Assembly: GCA_031273835.1 (NCBI GenBank)
Contig: JAISRD010000040.1
Location: forward strand, 1-6,273
DNA from: Treponema sp.
GTDB taxonomy: Bacteria; Spirochaetota; Spirochaetia; Treponematales; Breznakiellaceae
DNA length: 6,273 nucleotides
Direction of reading: 5' to 3'
The notes beneath the pieces were generated by a model. The model worked only from the letters and a program-made list of their open reading frames with translations. It was not told the DNA's origin and made no database searches. Positions 5,205 to 6,273 of the stretch are shown here, in pieces. The stretch's first letter is position 1. Every line of letters starts with the position of its first letter. Both the position numbers and the translations under genes were made by a program.

Positions 5205-5233
5205 ATTCTATTCCCTCCGGGGGCTGTTGTCAA
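5205..5233 (-). promoter_or_regulatory. Strong sigma70-type promoter of the DUF4384/cyclase unit
   Basis: TTGACA (5233-5228, perfect), a 17-base spacer and TAGAAT (5210-5205, five of six) form the best promoter in the window. Only eight bases separate the -10 box from the ATG at 5196, so the transcript would start at or within a few bases of the start codon (leaderless or nearly so). The GGAGGG at 5218-5213 lies in the spacer, upstream of the predicted start, and is 16 bases from the ATG, so it cannot serve this transcript as a ribosome binding site. The promoter also separates the unit from glyA. Confidence 0.75.
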
Positions 5234-5253
5234 TTGAACGCAATGCCTCACCG

Positions 5254-6273
5254 TTATGTACAAAAAAACCTTTTTAAAAAGTCCAGGTCCAATTCGGGGT
5301 AAATGGGAAAACGGTCCAGAAGTTTTTTTATCCTGTCCAGGGCTTCCGTCCTGGCTTTTTCTTCTATGGTATATTTTGCCTTGCTTTTTTTGGACGGGTC
5401 CTTTGGATCCGCCGCCGGGCGGGTGTTTTTAAGCACCAGGGCGATGACCGCTCCCAGCTCTTCCATCTCTCCCCTGCCCATGCCCAGAGTGCTTACCGCC
5501 GCGGTGCCGATCCGCAGGCCCGATGTATACCAGGGGCCGTTGGGATCCCTGGGAAGGCTGTTTCTGTTAAGGGTGATATGGCATTCGTGGAGGGCGCTTT
5601 CCGCCTGCCGCCCGGTAAGGGGGCCGGAATCTCCCTTAAGCTCATTGACATTTACCAGCAGCAGATGATTATCCGTTCCGCCGGTAAGGACGGTAAGCCC
5701 GTTTTTGATGCAGGAATCCGCCAGGGCCCGGCAGTTTTCCACGATCCGCCTTGCGTAATCCTTAAATTCCGGGCGGGCCGCTTCCTTAAAGGCAACTGCC
5801 TTGGCGGCGATCACATGGGGCAGGGGGCCGCCCATGGTCAGGGGACAGCCCTTGTCCAGGGCTTCGGCAAATTCTTTTTTGGCCAGCACCATCCCCGCCC
5901 GGGGGCCCCGCAGGGTTTTGTGGGTGGTGGTGGTTACCACATGGGCATGGGGCACCGGATCGTAGTCCCCGGTAAAAACCTTTCCCGCCACAAGGCCGGC
6001 AAAGTGGGCCATGTCCACCATGAACACCGCCCCGGCCCTGTCGGCAATTCCCCGCATCCGCCTAAAGTCGATCTTTCGGGGATAGGCGGAATATCCCGCC
6101 AAAAGGATCAGGGGCTTTATTTCCAGGGCCTGTTTTTCAATGGCGTCATAGTCCAGCATCCCCGTCTCGGCGGACACGGAATAACCGTAAACATCAAACA
6201 TCCGGCTGGAAAGATTGTAGCGGTAACCGTGGGTCAGGTGGCCCCCGGAATAGTAGTCCAGCCCCAGAAGCTT
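5254..6273 (-). CDS. glyA: Serine hydroxymethyltransferase, 3' part (start beyond right edge)
   Basis: This cytoplasmic PLP enzyme converts serine and tetrahydrofolate to glycine and 5,10-methylene-tetrahydrofolate, the main entry of one-carbon units. The visible 339 residues begin just before the SGGHLTHG motif, so roughly the first 110-150 residues are missing. Fragment positions: H12 and H15 in GGHLTHG; D87 and H90 in VDMAHFAGLVAG (PLP ring contacts); K119 in TTTTHKTLRGPRAG, which forms the Schiff base with PLP; and R254 in SGLRIGTAA, which binds the substrate carboxylate. The C-terminus has the conserved FPIYPEL. Between the helix ending VLKN and the final helix there is an extra Lys-rich segment of about 25 residues (fragment 283-309), not found in the E. 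coli enzyme. Such long forms fit treponemes. No clear terminator follows the TAA; the next gene has its own promoter. Confidence 0.95.
   Translation of the reverse strand, partial: KLLGLDYYSGGHLTHGYRYNLSSRMFDVYGYSVSAETGMLDYDAIEKQALEIKPLILLAGYSAYPRKIDFRRMRGIADRAGAVFMVDMAHFAGLVAGKVFTGDYDPVPHAHVVTTTTHKTLRGPRAGMVLAKKEFAEALDKGCPLTMGGPLPHVIAAKAVAFKEAARPEFKDYARRIVENCRALADSCIKNGLTVLTGGTDNHLLLVNVNELKGDSGPLTGRQAESALHECHITLNRNSLPRDPNGPWYTSGLRIGTAAVSTLGMGRGEMEELGAVIALVLKNTRPAADPKDPSKKSKAKYTIEEKARTEALDRIKKLLDRFPIYPELDLDFLKRFFCT

Noticed and set aside
5213..5218. GGAGGG as the ribosome binding site of the DUF4384-like gene
   Set aside because: It is 16 bases from the ATG and upstream of the predicted transcription start. 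No alternative in-frame start lies nearer to it.
6268..6273. AAGCTT (HindIII site) at the right edge as a sign of a cloning junction
   Set aside because: Another AAGCTT lies at 71-76 within the transposase, and the glyA frame reads straight to the edge, so it may be coincidence or only a window cut.
1..6273. CRISPR arrays, tRNA or rRNA genes, defence clusters
   Set aside because: No regularly spaced repeats, cloverleaf-like segments or recognisable defence partners were seen on reading both strands.

Overview
The window looks like a piece of a spirochaete chromosome, most likely a Treponema relative. This is inferred from the treponeme-like, long serine hydroxymethyltransferase, the pairing of a CHASE2-type class III cyclase with an exported DUF4384-like protein, and the moderate, locally high GC. 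I could not run a search to confirm it. All well-supported genes lie on the minus strand, so the window reads biologically from right (6273) to left (1).

Right part (6273-2602): the 3' three quarters of glyA (serine hydroxymethyltransferase, one-carbon metabolism) enters from the right edge and stops at 5254. A 57-base gap holds a near-consensus promoter (TTGACA-N17-TAGAAT) whose predicted start site falls almost on the next ATG. That promoter drives a two-gene unit: a 188-aa exported DUF4384-like protein and, one codon after its TAG stop and in the same frame, a 664-aa CHASE2/adenylate cyclase with a TTG start. The unit is probably an envelope-sensing cAMP module. An 8-bp GC-rich hairpin follows the cyclase stop.

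Middle part (2596-1311): a small 78-aa protein gene of unknown function has its own promoter and a good ribosome binding site. It is followed by a compact string of very short overlapping frames (56, 42 and 27 aa candidates), which is either a set of mini-genes or a decayed gene. Next come an orphan Uma2-family PD-(D/E)xK nuclease and a short 31-codon frame with a hairpin.

Left part (1296-1): a gene for an exported WD40-repeat protein begins at 1209 but is cut off inside its first repeat by an IS630-family insertion sequence that runs off the left edge. The transposase is split into two frames at a run of eight A residues (minus strand, 541-534). A -1 shift there joins the helix-turn-helix half to the DDE half and gives an apparently intact 321-residue visible protein, so this may be programmed recoding rather than decay.

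No tRNA, rRNA or CRISPR array was seen. The plus strand carries no convincing gene.
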